A DNA stretch of 64,000 nt from Pseudomonas cerasi (GCF_900074915.1 NZ_LT222319.1:5819001-5883000), one strand, 5' to 3'. Counted from the stretch's first letter, positions 51,612 through 61,052 are shown. Numbers and translations are program-made. Notes: generated by a model not told the origin, from the letters alone.

Positions 51612-51687
51612 CGCAGAGTGATGCCGTGTAGCTATCACTCTGCGACAGTTTTTAATACCTAGCGACAGTTTTTAATACCTAGGACCA
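51612..51687. repeat. glmS-side end of proximal element
   Basis: Contains an inverted repeat (GCAGAGTGAT ... ATCACTCTGC), two abutting direct repeats with core CGACAGTTTTTAATACC at about 51643-51682, and the terminus ...TAGGACCA at 51687. The reverse complement pairs over 26 bases with the other end at 7933. These are the probable TnsB sites. Confidence 0.78.
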
Positions 51688-51692
51688 CAAGC
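51688..51692. repeat. 5-bp target duplication CAAGC next to glmS
   Basis: CAAGC, the partner of 7928-7932. It lies 19 bases from the glmS stop codon, at the Tn7 insertion position. Confidence 0.88.
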
Positions 51693-51711
51693 CCCCACCC
51701 CTGTGGATAAC

Positions 51712-53547
51712 TCACTCCACCGTCACCGACTTCGCCAGATTCCGCGGTTGATCCACATCCGTCCCTTTCAGCACAGCCACGTAATACGAAAGCAACTGCA
51801 GCGGGATGGTGTAGAGAATCGGTGCCAAGGCATCGATGATGTGTGGCATGGCGATGACGTGGGTGCCCTCGCCGTTCTTCATGCCGGCCTGCTCGTCTGC
51901 GAACACGATCAACTCGCCGCCGCGGGCGCGCACTTCCTGCAGGTTGGATTTGAGTTTCTCCAGCAGTTCGTTGTTCGGTGCGACGGTGACGACTGGCATG
52001 TCGGCGTCGACCAGCGCCAACGGGCCATGCTTGAGTTCGCCGGCCGGGTAGGCTTCGGCGTGGATGTAGGAGATTTCTTTGAGCTTGAGTGCGCCTTCCA
52101 TTGCCACCGGAAACTGTGCGCCGCGCCCAAGGAACAGGGTGTGGTGCTTCTCGGCGAACAGTTCGGCGACTTTCTCGACCGTGCCGTCCATTGCCAGCGC
52201 TTCGCCGAGGCGGGTTGGCAGGCGACGCAGTTCTTCGACCAGTTGCGCTTCGACGCCCTGCTCCAGCGATCCCTTGACCTGCCCCAGCGACAGGGTCAGC
52301 AGCAACAAGGCGACCAATTGGGTGGTGAAGGCCTTGGTCGATGCCACGCCGATTTCCGGGCCAGCCTGAGTCAGCAGGGTCAGGTCTGATTCACGTACCA
52401 GTGAACTGATGCCCACGTTACAGATCGCCAGGCTGGCCAGAAAGCCCAGTTCCTTGGCGTTGCGCAGCGCTGCGAGGGTGTCGGCGGTTTCACCGGACTG
52501 CGAGATCGAGACGAACAGGGTGTCCGGCTGAACCACTACCTTGCGATAGCGGAACTCGCTGGCCACTTCGACCTGGCAAGGGATGCCGGCCAGGCCTTCA
52601 AGCCAGTAACGCGCGACCATGCCGGCGTGGTAACTGGTGCCACAGGCCACGATCTGAACATTGCGTACTTTGGCGAACAGCTCGGCAGCCTGTGGACCGA
52701 ATGCGTGGACCAGCACTTGCTGTTGCGCCAGACGACCTTCGAGGGTGCGCTGCACAACCTTGGGCTGCTCATGAATTTCCTTGAGCATGAAGTGACGATA
52801 CTCACCCTTGTCGGCGGCTTCGGCGCCTTCATGGTATTGCACCACTTCGCGCTCAACCGACACACCGTCGACGTTCCAGATCTGCACGCTGTCGCGACGG
52901 ATCTCGGCGATGTCGCCCTCTTCCAGGTACATGAAACGGTCGGTTACCTGACGCAGCGCCAGTTGGTCGGAGGCCAGGAAGTTTTCACCCAGGCCCATGC
53001 CGACAACCAGCGGGCTGCCACTGCGGGCGGCCAGCAGGCGATCCGGCTGCGCGGCATTGATGACCGCAAGCCCATAAGCACCGTGAAGTTCTTTCACCGC
53101 AGCCTTCAGGGCAACCGCCAGATCGGCGGTGTCCTTGAGCTTGTGGTGCAGCAGATGGACGATGACTTCAGTGTCGGTATCGGATGCGAAGACGTAACCC
53201 AGGCTTTTCAGCTGTTCACGCAGCGCTTCGTGATTCTCGATGATGCCGTTGTGGACAACTGCCAGCGTGTCGGCCGAGAAGTGTGGGTGGGCGTTACGCT
53301 CACACGGGGCGCCGTGGGTCGCCCAACGCGTGTGGGCAATGCCCAGACGACCGATCAGCGGCTCGCCGGCAAGTGCCTGTTCCAGCTCACTGACCTTGCC
53401 AGAGCGACGGAGGCGCTCAAGGGTGCCTTCGTTGCTGAAGACTGCCACGCCCGCGCTGTCATAACCGCGGTATTCAAGGCGCTTGAGGCCTTCGAGCAAA
53501 ATGGCCGTGATATTACGTTCAGCAACGGCGCCGACGATTCCACACAT
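51712..53547 (-). CDS. glmS: Glutamine-fructose-6-phosphate aminotransferase
   Basis: A 611-residue enzyme that makes glucosamine-6-phosphate from fructose-6-phosphate and glutamine, the first step of UDP-GlcNAc synthesis for the cell wall. The N-terminal Cys of MCGIVGAVAERNI is the glutaminase nucleophile; the C-terminal half has two SIS sugar-binding domains (VACGTSYHAG, SISQSGETADT) and ends LAKSVTVE. The last codons form the conserved attTn7 recognition sequence used by TnsD, and the transposon lies 24 bp beyond the stop. It is the last gene after glmR, 9 bp away. Confidence 0.97.
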   Translation of the reverse strand: MCGIVGAVAERNITAILLEGLKRLEYRGYDSAGVAVFSNEGTLERLRRSGKVSELEQALAGEPLIGRLGIAHTRWATHGAPCERNAHPHFSADTLAVVHNGIIENHEALREQLKSLGYVFASDTDTEVIVHLLHHKLKDTADLAVALKAAVKELHGAYGLAVINAAQPDRLLAARSGSPLVVGMGLGENFLASDQLALRQVTDRFMYLEEGDIAEIRRDSVQIWNVDGVSVEREVVQYHEGAEAADKGEYRHFMLKEIHEQPKVVQRTLEGRLAQQQVLVHAFGPQAAELFAKVRNVQIVACGTSYHAGMVARYWLEGLAGIPCQVEVASEFRYRKVVVQPDTLFVSISQSGETADTLAALRNAKELGFLASLAICNVGISSLVRESDLTLLTQAGPEIGVASTKAFTTQLVALLLLTLSLGQVKGSLEQGVEAQLVEELRRLPTRLGEALAMDGTVEKVAELFAEKHHTLFLGRGAQFPVAMEGALKLKEISYIHAEAYPAGELKHGPLALVDADMPVVTVAPNNELLEKLKSNLQEVRARGGELIVFADEQAGMKNGEGTHVIAMPHIIDALAPILYTIPLQLLSYYVAVLKGTDVDQPRNLAKSVTVE

Positions 53548-53556
53548 GGTTATCTC

Positions 53557-54321
53557 CTAGCTGACAGCAGCACAAATCAGATTGATGCCGCGGGCCTGTA
53601 TCTGATCGCGCGCCTCACTGGGCAGGCGATCATCAGTAATAAGGGTGTGGATACTGCTCCAGGGCAGTTCCAGATTGGGGATCTTGCGACCGACCTTGTC
53701 GGCTTCGACCATGACCACGACTTCCCGGGCGACTTCCGCCATGACCCGGCTCAAGCCCAGCAGCTCGTTGAAGGTGGTGGTGCCACGAATCAGATCGATG
53801 CCGTCGGCACCGATGAACAGCTGATCAAAGTCGTAGGAGCGCAGTACCTGTTCAGCGACTTGCCCCTGAAAAGACTCCGAGTGCGGATCCCACGTTCCGC
53901 CCGTCATCAACAGGACCGGTTCGTGCTCCAGCTCGGTCAGGGCGCGCGCAACATGCAGGGAATTGGTCATGACCACCAGGCCGGGTTGCTGGCCCAGCTC
54001 AGGAATCAATGCCGCCGTGGTGCTGCCACTGTCGACGATGATTCTGGCGTGCTCGCGAATTCTGGAAACCGCAGCGCGGGCGATGGCCTGTTTGTAGCGG
54101 GAAACCGGCTGACTGCCATCGCTTATAAGCTCGTGAGGAAGCGGCACTGCGCCCCCGTAACGGCGCAACAGCAGGCCGTTGGTTTCAAGCGCAGCCAGGT
54201 CCTTTCGAATCGTAACTTCGGAAGTTTCAAAGCGTCTAGCCAAGTCGTCCACACTGACTTCACCTTGCTCGTTGAGCAGGGCGAGAATGTTGTGGCGACG
54301 CTGCGGTGTATTACGCTTCGA
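53557..54321 (-). CDS. glmR: DeoR-family transcriptional regulator GlmR
   Basis: A 254-residue regulator from MSKRNTPQRRHNILALL; the ATG at 54321 fits the DeoR family better than one 14 codons upstream. The helix-turn-helix VSVDDLARRFETSEVTIRKDL is followed by a sugar-phosphate sensor domain (IIVDSGSTTAALIPEL, LMTGGTWDPHSESFQG, FIGADGID). Its place between glmU and glmS is that of glmR in Pseudomonas, which adjusts amino-sugar metabolism. It ends 9 bp before glmS. Confidence 0.87.
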   Translation of the reverse strand, partial: SKRNTPQRRHNILALLNEQGEVSVDDLARRFETSEVTIRKDLAALETNGLLLRRYGGAVPLPHELISDGSQPVSRYKQAIARAAVSRIREHARIIVDSGSTTAALIPELGQQPGLVVMTNSLHVARALTELEHEPVLLMTGGTWDPHSESFQGQVAEQVLRSYDFDQLFIGADGIDLIRGTTTFNELLGLSRVMAEVAREVVVMVEADKVGRKIPNLELPWSSIHTLITDDRLPSEARDQIQARGINLICAAVS

Positions 54322-54605
54322 CATGACTGCCTTAAGTTTCGTTTCGAAAGATAACGAAGGCAATCAAAACCTATTTTTTGGTTTTGGTCAAGGTTTCGGG
54401 ATGGGGCGGCGCAATTTCTATCGGATACTCGTGACACCGGCGTTTGAGCCTGGGGTGTGACGTGAAGCGTCACGAACGGCATTCCTACGCTGGAGCGTGA
54501 GGAACGAGAGGTGCTCTCAAGATCATCGTACCCATGCTCCGCGTGGGTATGCAGTTCTGAACGCTCCGCGTCCTGGCTTGACTGTCAGGTGTGGATAGTT
54601 ATGGA

Positions 54606-54634
54606 CGCGTGCCAATGTTGAGCATTGGCACGCG
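54606..54634. terminator. Long perfect hairpin between glmU and glmR
   Basis: CGCGTGCCAATG-ttgag-CATTGGCACGCG has a 12-bp perfect stem. No T run follows on either strand, so it may be a repeat-type palindrome or weak terminator after glmU rather than a classic terminator. Confidence 0.5.
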
Positions 54635-54657
54635 GGTCATCATGGACTGTGGATAAC

Positions 54658-56025
54658 TCAGTCTTTCCTGATTTTCACCGGCCGCTTCCAGCCTTCGATG
54701 TTGCGCTGGCGGGCGCGGGCTACGCCGAGTTGTTCAGCAGGCACGTTTTGCGTGATGGTCGAGCCAGCTGCAGTCGTCGATCCGTCCAGGATATCCACAG
54801 GCGCAACCAGAGAGTTGTTGGAACCAATGAACACGTCTGCACCCAACGTCGTCTTGTGCTTGTTGGCACCATCGTAGTTACAGGTGATGGTGCCGGCGCC
54901 GATATTGGTGCGTGCGCCGACCTCAGCATCACCAAGATAAGTCAGGTGGCCAACCTTGGCCCCCTCGCCCAGGTTCGCATTCTTGAGCTCGACAAAGTTA
55001 CCCACATGCGCCTTGGCACCCAGCACGCTGCCTGGTCGCAGGCGTGCAAACGGGCCGGCATCGCTGCCCTCCCCCAGAATCGCACCGTCGATGTGGCTGT
55101 TGGCTTTGACGACGACACCCTTGCGCAGGGTGCTGTCCTTGATGACGCAGTTCGGACCAATGACCACGTCATCCTCGATCACGACCTTGCCTTCAAGAAT
55201 CACATTGATATCGATCAGCACATCGCGCCCGACGCTGACTTCACCGCGCACATCGAAGCGCGCAGGGTCACGCAGGGTCACGCCAGCCGCCATCAGACGA
55301 CGGGCTTCACGCATCTGGTAATGACGCTCCAGCTCGGAAAGCTGCTTGCGATCATTGGCGCCCTGCACTTCCATCGCGTCGTGGGGTTGCTCTGTGGCAA
55401 CCACCAGGCCGTCATTAGCTGCCATGGCGATCACGTCGGTGAGGTAATACTCGCCCTGGGCATTGTTGTTGGACAACCGCCCCAGCCAGTCAGCGAGATG
55501 AGCAGCAGGCACCGCGAGAATTCCGGTATTGCCTTCGGTGATAGCCTTCTGCGCGTCGCTCGCGTCCTTATGCTCGACGATGGCACAGACACGATTCTGC
55601 TCATCGCGAACGATACGGCCGTAACCGGTAGGGTCATCCAGCGTAACGGTCAACAGGCCCAGTTGCCGTAGGTTGACCAGTTTGAGCAGGCGCGAAAGCG
55701 TCTCTACTTCGATCAACGGGACATCGCCATAAAGAATCAACACGGTGTCAGCCGTCAGCGCGGGCAGCGCCTGAGCAACCGCATGGCCGGTACCGAGTTG
55801 CTTGTCCTGCATCACGAAATTCAAGTCATCGGCTGCCAGCTGTTCACGAACAGCATCAGCGCCGTGTCCGATCACGACGTGTATTCCACTTGGGGATAAC
55901 TGGCGCGCGCTGTGGATAACATGACCCAGCATGGAATTGCCGGCCACGGGGTGCAGGACCTTGGGCAGCGCGGACCGCATCCGGGTACCTTGGCCAGCAG
56001 CGAGAATAACGATATCGAGAGACAT
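54658..56025 (-). CDS. glmU: Bifunctional UDP-GlcNAc pyrophosphorylase / GlcN-1-P acetyltransferase
   Basis: A 455-residue two-domain enzyme of UDP-GlcNAc synthesis. The N-terminal uridylyltransferase shows LAAGQGTRMRSALPKVLHP; the C-terminal left-handed beta-helix acetyltransferase has hexapeptide repeats (IEDDVVIGPNCVI, GEGAKVGHLTYLGDAEVG) and the GAGTITCNYDGANKHKT region. Length is standard. It lies downstream of the atp operon, separated by a terminator, as in other pseudomonads. Confidence 0.97.
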   Translation of the reverse strand: MSLDIVILAAGQGTRMRSALPKVLHPVAGNSMLGHVIHSARQLSPSGIHVVIGHGADAVREQLAADDLNFVMQDKQLGTGHAVAQALPALTADTVLILYGDVPLIEVETLSRLLKLVNLRQLGLLTVTLDDPTGYGRIVRDEQNRVCAIVEHKDASDAQKAITEGNTGILAVPAAHLADWLGRLSNNNAQGEYYLTDVIAMAANDGLVVATEQPHDAMEVQGANDRKQLSELERHYQMREARRLMAAGVTLRDPARFDVRGEVSVGRDVLIDINVILEGKVVIEDDVVIGPNCVIKDSTLRKGVVVKANSHIDGAILGEGSDAGPFARLRPGSVLGAKAHVGNFVELKNANLGEGAKVGHLTYLGDAEVGARTNIGAGTITCNYDGANKHKTTLGADVFIGSNNSLVAPVDILDGSTTAAGSTITQNVPAEQLGVARARQRNIEGWKRPVKIRKD

Positions 56026-56094
56026 GATAGGACTACCAACTGAGCGGCAACCGGACCGAAGGCGGGCTGACTTGAAAGAGGAAATCTGAAAAAA

Positions 56095-56125
56095 GAAAAA
56101 GGGTAGCCGAGGCTACCCTTTTTCT
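56095..56125. terminator. Bidirectional-type terminator after atpC
   Basis: AAAAAGGGTAGCC-ga-GGCTACCCTTTTT: a 10-bp stem with A and T runs on both sides, 26 bases after the atpC stop. It ends the ATP synthase operon transcript ahead of glmU. Confidence 0.85.
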
Positions 56126-56150
56126 CAATCGCGCATCGAGTGCAGCGGGG

Positions 56151-56576
56151 TTAGCCGCCAAACTTCTTGCGAATTTGCTGAACGGTGCGCAGCTGAGCTG
56201 CAGCCTCGGCCAGACGAGCAGTTGCAGATCCGTAATCGAAATCTGCGCCCTTCTCGTTCAGGGCCTTCTCGGCAGCCAGTACGGCAGCCTGAGCAGAAGC
56301 TTCATCCAGGTCGGCAGCACGTTGCACAGTATCGGCAAGCACCTTGACCATGTTCGGCTGAACCTCAAGGAAACCACCGGAGATGTAGAACACCTCGGCT
56401 TCCCCACCCTGCTTGATCAAGCGGATCGGGCCCGGCTTCAGATCAGTGATCAGCGGCGCGTGGCCTGGAGCGATACCGATATCACCCAGGTTGCCGTGCG
56501 CAATCACCATCTCGACCAGACCGGAGAAGATTTCCCCTTCCGCGCTGACGATGTCGCAATGGACTGTCATAGCCAT
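56151..56576 (-). CDS. atpC: ATP synthase F1 epsilon subunit
   Basis: 141 residues; beta-sandwich N-terminal part (VHCDIVSAEGEIFSGLVEMV, GDIGIAPGHAPLITDLKPG) and two C-terminal helices. It forms the rotor stalk with gamma and inhibits ATP hydrolysis. Last gene of the atp operon, 43 bp after atpD. Confidence 0.97.
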   Translation of the reverse strand: MAMTVHCDIVSAEGEIFSGLVEMVIAHGNLGDIGIAPGHAPLITDLKPGPIRLIKQGGEAEVFYISGGFLEVQPNMVKVLADTVQRAADLDEASAQAAVLAAEKALNEKGADFDYGSATARLAEAAAQLRTVQQIRKKFGG

Positions 56577-56619
56577 TTGCTTGCCTCAACCTAATAGCGC
56601 CCGTTGCCGGGCGCCGGGA

Positions 56620-57999
56620 TTACAGTTTCTTGGCTTTCTCGATCGCTTCTTCGATGCCGCCGACCATGTAGAACGCTTGTTCTGGCAGGTGGTCGTAGTC
56701 ACCGTTGAGGATGCCTTTGAAGCCAGCAATGGTGTCTTTCAGGGAAACGTATTTACCCGAAGCACCGGTGAAGACTTCTGCCACGAAGAAAGGCTGGGAC
56801 AGGAAGCGCTGGATCTTACGAGCACGGTTAACCAACTGCTTGTCGGTCTCCGACAGCTCGTCCATACCCAGGATCGCGATGATGTCTTTCAGCTCTTTGT
56901 AGCGCTGCAACACGTACTGAACGCCGCGAGCGGTGTCGTAGTGTTCCTGGCCAATGACGTTCGGGTCCAGCTGGCGCGAAGTCGAGTCCAGTGGATCTAC
57001 CGCGGGGTAGATACCCAGGGAAGCGATGTCACGGGACAGTACGACGGTGGCGTCCAAGTGGGCAAACGTGGTCGCTGGCGACGGGTCAGTCAAGTCGTCC
57101 GCTGGTACGTATACGGCCTGGATCGAGGTGATCGAACCATTCTTGGTGGAAGTGATGCGCTCTTGCAGAGTGCCCATCTCTTCAGCCAGGGTCGGCTGGT
57201 AACCTACTGCGGAAGGCATACGGCCCAGCAGTGCGGATACTTCGGTACCGGCCAGGGTGTAACGATAGATGTTGTCGACGAACAACAGAACGTCGTTACC
57301 TTCGTCACGGAACTTCTCGGCCATGGTCAGGCCGGTCAGTGCTACGCGCAGACGGTTACCCGGCGGCTCGTTCATCTGACCGTAGACCAGTGCCACTTTG
57401 TCCAGAACGTTGGAGTCCTTCATCTCGTGGTAGAAGTCGTTACCCTCACGAGTACGCTCACCCACACCGGCGAACACGGAATAACCGCTGTGCTCGATGG
57501 CGATGTTACGGATCAGCTCCATCATGTTTACGGTCTTGCCGACACCGGCACCACCGAACAGACCGACTTTACCGCCTTTGGCGAACGGGCAGACCAGGTC
57601 GATAACCTTGATGCCGGTTTCCAGAAGGTCATTGCCGCCTGCCTGCTCAGCGAAGGACGGTGCAGGACGGTGAATGCCCCAGCGCTCTTCGGTGGCGATC
57701 GGGCCAGCTTCGTCGATCGGGTTGCCCAGCACGTCCATGATCCGGCCCAGCGTCGCTTTACCGACCGGTACGGAGATGGCTGCGCCAGAGTCTGTTACTT
57801 CCAGACCACGCTTCAAGCCCTCGGTGGAGCCCATAGCAATGGTACGAACCACGCCGTCGCCCAGCTGCTGCTGAACTTCCAGGGTGGTTCCTGCCGCGCT
57901 CTGAACTTCCAGCGCGTTGTAGATACTCGGTACGCTATCGCGTGGGAATTCCACGTCGATCACGGCGCCGATGATTTGAACGATACGTCCGCTACTCAT
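56620..57999 (-). CDS. atpD: ATP synthase F1 beta subunit
   Basis: 459 residues; catalytic nucleotide site with Walker A GGAGVGKTV (about residue 150), GERTREGND, and LLFVDNIYRYT Walker B. It catalyses ATP formation at the cytoplasmic head. Standard length and position after atpG. Confidence 0.98.
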   Translation of the reverse strand: MSSGRIVQIIGAVIDVEFPRDSVPSIYNALEVQSAAGTTLEVQQQLGDGVVRTIAMGSTEGLKRGLEVTDSGAAISVPVGKATLGRIMDVLGNPIDEAGPIATEERWGIHRPAPSFAEQAGGNDLLETGIKVIDLVCPFAKGGKVGLFGGAGVGKTVNMMELIRNIAIEHSGYSVFAGVGERTREGNDFYHEMKDSNVLDKVALVYGQMNEPPGNRLRVALTGLTMAEKFRDEGNDVLLFVDNIYRYTLAGTEVSALLGRMPSAVGYQPTLAEEMGTLQERITSTKNGSITSIQAVYVPADDLTDPSPATTFAHLDATVVLSRDIASLGIYPAVDPLDSTSRQLDPNVIGQEHYDTARGVQYVLQRYKELKDIIAILGMDELSETDKQLVNRARKIQRFLSQPFFVAEVFTGASGKYVSLKDTIAGFKGILNGDYDHLPEQAFYMVGGIEEAIEKAKKL

Positions 58000-58026
58000 T
58001 AGCTGGTTCCTCTAATATTTGAACCG

Positions 58027-58887
58027 TTAAACCGCGGCAGCGCCGCCGACGATTTCCGAGATCTCTTGGGTGATCGCTGCCTGACGCGCCTTGTTGTAGA
58101 TCAGCTGCAAATCGCTGATCAAATCACCGGCGTTGTCTGTGGCGTTCTTCATCGCGATCATCCGCGCTGCTTGTTCAGCTGCGTTGTTCTCGACCACCGC
58201 CTGGTACACCTGCGATTCCACGTAGCGAACCATAAGGCCGTCTAGCAGCTCTTTGGCATCGGGTTCGTAGAGATAGTCCCAGTGGTGCTTGAGCCCTTGA
58301 TCCGGGGTTGCCACCAGCGGAATCAATTGCTCCACTGTTGGTTGCTGGGTCATGGTGTTGATGAACTTGTTGGATACCACGGACAGGCGATCAATACGGC
58401 CATCCAGGTAGGCATCCAGCATCACCTTGACGCTGCCGATCAAGTCGTTGATCGACGGCTCTTCGCCCAGGTGGCTGATCGCAGCGACGACGTTACCGCC
58501 GAAGTTGCGGAAAAATGCCGCACCTTTGCTGCCGACCACGCACAGATCGATCTCTACACCGTTTTCACGGTTCACCGCCATGTCCTTGACCAGAGTCTTG
58601 AACAGGTTGGTATTCAAGCCACCACACAGACCACGGTCACTGCTCACTACGACATAACCGACGCGCTTAACAGGGCGCTCGATCATGAACGGGTGGCGGT
58701 ACTCCGAGTTGGCGTTTGCCAGATGACCAATCACCTGACGAATGCGCTCCGCGTAAGGACGGCTAGCAGCCATGCGCATTTGAGCCTTGCGCATTTTGCT
58801 GACCGCCACTTTTTCCATGGCGCTGGTGATCTTTTGCGTGCTTTTGATGCTCGCAATCTTGCTGCGAATCTCTTTTGCGCCTGCCAT
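58027..58887 (-). CDS. atpG: ATP synthase F1 gamma subunit
   Basis: 286 residues; begins MAGAKEIRSKIASIKSTQKI and ends with the long C-terminal helix (NDLISDLQLIYNKARQAAIT type). It is the central rotor shaft. SDRGLCGGLN is the conserved mid-protein signature. Confidence 0.97.
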   Translation of the reverse strand: MAGAKEIRSKIASIKSTQKITSAMEKVAVSKMRKAQMRMAASRPYAERIRQVIGHLANANSEYRHPFMIERPVKRVGYVVVSSDRGLCGGLNTNLFKTLVKDMAVNRENGVEIDLCVVGSKGAAFFRNFGGNVVAAISHLGEEPSINDLIGSVKVMLDAYLDGRIDRLSVVSNKFINTMTQQPTVEQLIPLVATPDQGLKHHWDYLYEPDAKELLDGLMVRYVESQVYQAVVENNAAEQAARMIAMKNATDNAGDLISDLQLIYNKARQAAITQEISEIVGGAAAV

Positions 58888-58937
58888 GTAACACCTATCA
58901 GGTTAGCAAGCGGGAGCCTTGCGGCCCCCGCTGCGGC

Positions 58938-60482
58938 TTACCAGGTTTGGGTGGCCTTGAACTTCTCGATGCCGGCTTTCATGCCAGAATCGATTTCGTC
59001 ATTGAAGTCACCCTTCACGTTGATCTTCGCCATCAAATCGGCGTGATCGCGGTTGAAGTAAGCAATCAGCGCTTGTTCAAAGCTGCCGATCTTGGCGATT
59101 TCGACGTCAGTCAGGAACCCACGCTCAGCGGCATACAGCGACAGCGCCATGTCAGCGATCGACATTGGTGCGTATTGCTTCTGCTTCATCAGCTCGGTAA
59201 CGCGCTGACCATGCTCAAGTTGCTTGCGGGTCGCCTCGTCCAGGTCAGAAGCGAACTGGGCGAATGCCGCCAGTTCACGGTACTGAGCCAGAGCGGTACG
59301 GATACCACCGGAAAGCTTCTTGATGATCTTGGTCTGAGCGGCACCACCCACACGGGATACCGAAACACCGGCGTTCACAGCCGGACGGATGCCGGAGTTG
59401 AACATGGCCGATTCCAGGAAGATCTGACCGTCGGTGATGGAAATCACGTTGGTCGGAACGAACGCGGAAACGTCGCCAGCCTGGGTTTCGATGATCGGCA
59501 GTGCGGTCAGGGAACCGGTTTTGCCGGTCACTGCGCCGTTGGTGAACTTCTCTACGTATTCTTCGGAAACACGCGATGCGCGCTCCAGCAGACGGGAGTG
59601 GAGATAGAACACGTCGCCTGGGTAAGCTTCACGGCCTGGTGGACGGCGCAGCAGCAGGGAAATCTGGCGGTAAGCCACTGCTTGCTTGGACAGATCGTCA
59701 TAAACGATCAGCGCGTCTTCACCGCGGTCGCGGAAGAACTCGCCCATGGTGCAACCCGAGTACGGTGCAAGGAACTGCAGCGCTGCGGATTCGGAAGCAC
59801 TTGCAGCCACGACGATGGTGTTAGCCAGTGCGCCGTTCTCTTCGAGCTTGCGAACAACGTTGGCAATGGTCGATTGCTTCTGACCGATTGCTACGTAGAC
59901 GCAGAAGATGCCGCTGTTCTTCTGGTTGATGATTGCGTCGATGGCCAGAGCGGTTTTACCGATCTGACGGTCACCGATGATCAGCTCACGCTGGCCACGG
60001 CCGACAGGAATCATGGCATCGACAGCCTTGTAGCCAGTCTGTACAGGCTGGTCTACCGACTTACGCCAGATCACGCCTGGAGCAACTTTCTCGACCGCAT
60101 CGGTCTCGGTGTTGTTCAGCGGACCTTTGCCGTCAACTGGGTTACCCAGTGCATCGACAACGCGACCCAGCAGTTCCTTACCAACCGGAACCTCGAGGAT
60201 GCGGCCTGTGCACTTGGCGCTCATGCCTTCAGCCAGAGTCGTGTAAGCGCCCAGTACAGCGGCACCCACGGAGTCTTGCTCAAGGTTCAGCGCCATACCG
60301 TAGACACCGCCCGGAAACTCGATCATTTCGCCGTACATTACGTCGGCCAGACCATGAATCCGCACGATACCGTCAGACACGCTGACGACTGTGCCTTCGT
60401 TACGGGCTTGGGAGGTTACATCGAGCTTGTCGATGCGACCCTTGATGATTTCACTTATTTCGGAAGGATTGAGTTGCTGCAT
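58938..60482 (-). CDS. atpA: ATP synthase F1 alpha subunit
   Basis: 514 residues; non-catalytic nucleotide site with GDRQIGKTA (about 169-177), ALIVYDDLSKQAVAYRQ and PGREAYPGDVFYLHSRLLER. It forms the head with beta. Standard length and position. Confidence 0.98.
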   Translation of the reverse strand: MQQLNPSEISEIIKGRIDKLDVTSQARNEGTVVSVSDGIVRIHGLADVMYGEMIEFPGGVYGMALNLEQDSVGAAVLGAYTTLAEGMSAKCTGRILEVPVGKELLGRVVDALGNPVDGKGPLNNTETDAVEKVAPGVIWRKSVDQPVQTGYKAVDAMIPVGRGQRELIIGDRQIGKTALAIDAIINQKNSGIFCVYVAIGQKQSTIANVVRKLEENGALANTIVVAASASESAALQFLAPYSGCTMGEFFRDRGEDALIVYDDLSKQAVAYRQISLLLRRPPGREAYPGDVFYLHSRLLERASRVSEEYVEKFTNGAVTGKTGSLTALPIIETQAGDVSAFVPTNVISITDGQIFLESAMFNSGIRPAVNAGVSVSRVGGAAQTKIIKKLSGGIRTALAQYRELAAFAQFASDLDEATRKQLEHGQRVTELMKQKQYAPMSIADMALSLYAAERGFLTDVEIAKIGSFEQALIAYFNRDHADLMAKINVKGDFNDEIDSGMKAGIEKFKATQTW

Positions 60483-60503
60483 TGCTCTGCTGCCCCTTCA
60501 AAC

Positions 60504-61040
60504 TCAAGATTTCAATGCTTCGGCTAGTTTCGCGATCTTGCCACGAACTGAGCCATCGATAACCAGGTCGCCGGCGCGGATGACGACACCCCCTATAAGA
60601 GAGGCATCCTCCGCAGCATGCAGGCGCACTTCCCGGCCGAGCCGTGCACTGAGAACCTTGGCGAGTTTGTCTTGCTGTTCTTGGTTCAATGCGAAAGCAC
60701 TGGTGACATCCACATCGACCGATTTTTCCTGCTCGGCCTTGTACAGGTCGAACAGTTCGGCGATCTCCGGCAAGAGCGGGAGGCGGTCGTTTTCAGCAAC
60801 GACGTGAATGAAATTCTGTGCCTTGGCATCGAACTTTTCGCCACACACTTCAATAAAAGTGGTGGCCTTTTGTGCGCTCGTCAGTCGCGGGGCCTTGAGC
60901 ATGCGCTGCATGGTGTCGTCTTGCGACACCGCAGCAGCCAGGCCGAGCATGGCTGACCAATTGGCCAGCTGCTGGTGGGCCTGCGCATGCTCGAAGGCCG
61001 CCTTCGCGTAAGGTCGGGCCAACGTGGTCAGTTCTGCCAT
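60504..61040 (-). CDS. atpH: ATP synthase F1 delta subunit
   Basis: 178 residues; helical N-terminal domain ([15 protein letters not shown]) and the C-terminal signature [20 protein letters not shown]. It joins the head to the peripheral b-subunit stalk. 21 bp before atpA. Confidence 0.97.
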
Positions 61041-61052
61041 GATCGCCCTCGC

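Larger units (their letters stand above)
7933..51687. mobile_element. Proximal Tn7-like element at attTn7 (43,755 bp)
   Basis: The left terminus TGAAGCTAAGGAATAAAAAC aligns without gaps with the reverse complement of the right terminus, TGGTCCTAGGTATTAAAAAC; both continue TGTCGC. The flanks carry the 5-bp duplication CAAGC. The right terminus lies 24 bp beyond the last base of the glmS stop codon, the Tn7 position. Core genes tnsA, tnsB and tnsC run toward glmS, opposite to Tn7 itself, where tnsA lies nearest the glmS-side end. Cargo includes a CDI locus, a sirtuin, a PARIS-like system and several smaller insertions. An IS21 copy in tnsB has probably immobilised it. Confidence 0.9.

Noticed and set aside
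7933..51687. Possible CRISPR-associated transposon
   Set aside because: Two TniQ proteins prompted the check, but no cas6/7/8/5 or cas12k-like ORF and no array of 28-37-bp repeats with unique spacers is present.
52627..54354. Long plus-strand ORFs opposite glmS/glmR and the atp genes
   Set aside because: They lie fully antisense to well-known housekeeping genes; high GC alone keeps these frames open.
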